This document shows positions 5,161 to 5,296 of a stretch of DNA of 5,296 nucleotides, piece after piece. The notes under the pieces were generated by a model. The model worked only from the letters and a program-made list of their open reading frames with translations, made no database searches and was not told where the DNA came from. Source of the stretch: Candidatus Latescibacterota bacterium (GTDB lineage: Bacteria; Latescibacterota; UBA2968; GCA-2709665); assembly GCA_030746455.1 (NCBI GenBank), contig JASLMQ010000416.1:1-5296 (forward strand). The letters are read 5' to 3'. The position numbers and the translations under genes were made by a program. The first letter of the stretch is position 1; every line of letters begins with the position of its first letter.

Positions 5161-5296
5161 GTGTCTCGTCCCGGAAATAGATTTACATAATCGTTCGATC
5201 TTCTGAAGGATCGACTCGGGTGTCGCGGTCCACTGGAAAGGGTTGGCGCTCGCGTTGTAGTGCTCGGTGAAGGTTTCGATCTTCTCGATGAGTTGT
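5158..5296 (-). CDS. IS630 family transposase, C-terminal part (cut by window end)
   Basis: On the minus strand, from 5295 down to a TAG at 5160-5158, the frame encodes 45 residues: QLIEKIETFTEHYNASANPF then QWTATPESILQKIERLCKSI then SGTRH. The features IExFxxHYNAxANPFxWTATxxSILxKI and the short ISGT ending are characteristic of the C-terminus of IS630-family DDE transposases (IS630-Tc1-mariner superfamily). The catalytic DDE residues lie further upstream, outside the window. The family moves DNA by cut-and-paste into TA dinucleotides. The stop codon falls on the inferred target site, so the element itself may carry no stop. Confidence 0.85.
   Translation of the reverse strand, partial: QLIEKIETFTEHYNASANPFQWTATPESILQKIERLCKSISGTRH
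5161..5296 (-). mobile_element. IS630-family insertion sequence, one end only
   Basis: The element is recognised from its transposase. The end beside the transposase C-terminus is placed at 5161, because IS630 is known to insert at TA, preferring CTAG, and CTAG occurs at 5158-5161 directly at the transposase stop. The inferred terminal sequence starts GTGTCTCGTCCCGG (5161-5174). The terminal inverted repeat cannot be confirmed because the other end is outside the window. Confidence 0.65.

Overview
The window is 5.3 kb of GC-rich bacterial DNA (roughly 60% GC by eye). Genes are loosely packed and the spaces between them are rich in repeats. It holds the end of a heparinase II/III-type polysaccharide lyase, a stand-alone TIM-barrel-like protein of a family I associate with uncultured Planctomycetota/Poribacteria-like genomes, several repeat families and an IS630-type transposase. 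This suggests a free-living, polysaccharide-degrading bacterium from a Planctomycetota-like or candidate-phylum lineage. The lineage is a weak inference from family resemblance, not from a marker gene.

Layout, all on + unless stated. (1) 1-942 is the C-terminal part of a heparinase II/III family protein, cut by the window edge. (2) 943-1718 is a 776-base gene-free stretch. It carries an 87-bp degenerate 12-mer repeat (973-1059) and two oppositely oriented copies of a dispersed repeat whose ends read CTGTCATYCCG and GAGGRATCCCTG (1154-1273 and 1359-1429). (3) 1719-2504 is an intact 261-residue TIM-barrel-like protein. (4) 2505-3080 opens with a second, co-linear copy of the 87-bp repeat (2519-2605), followed by a strong hairpin, a nested inverted repeat and two possible very small ORFs. 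(5) 3081-3851 is one long reading frame of an unrecognised protein, split by an in-frame amber codon at 3378-3380. (6) 3852-4070 holds hairpins and a sigma70-like promoter. (7) 4071-5031 is a two-gene operon of a six-helix membrane protein overlapping a winged-helix regulator. (8) 5128-5160 is a possible start of a third gene, cut at a CTAG site by an IS630-family element on the minus strand that runs off the window end.

The first half looks like an accessory glycan-degradation neighbourhood (lyase plus TIM-barrel protein), with each complete gene followed by the same 87-bp element. The second half is a small membrane-protein/regulator cassette, probably unrelated in function. I see no defence system, CRISPR array, tRNA or rRNA.

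The most informative observations are four. The two 87-bp elements match without gaps and sit just after two different stop codons. One gene is split by a single amber codon in a genome that uses TAG as an ordinary stop. The IS630 transposase appears to take its stop codon from the CTAG target site. Small, possibly expressed ORFs lie in the 2.6-2.95 kb interval.
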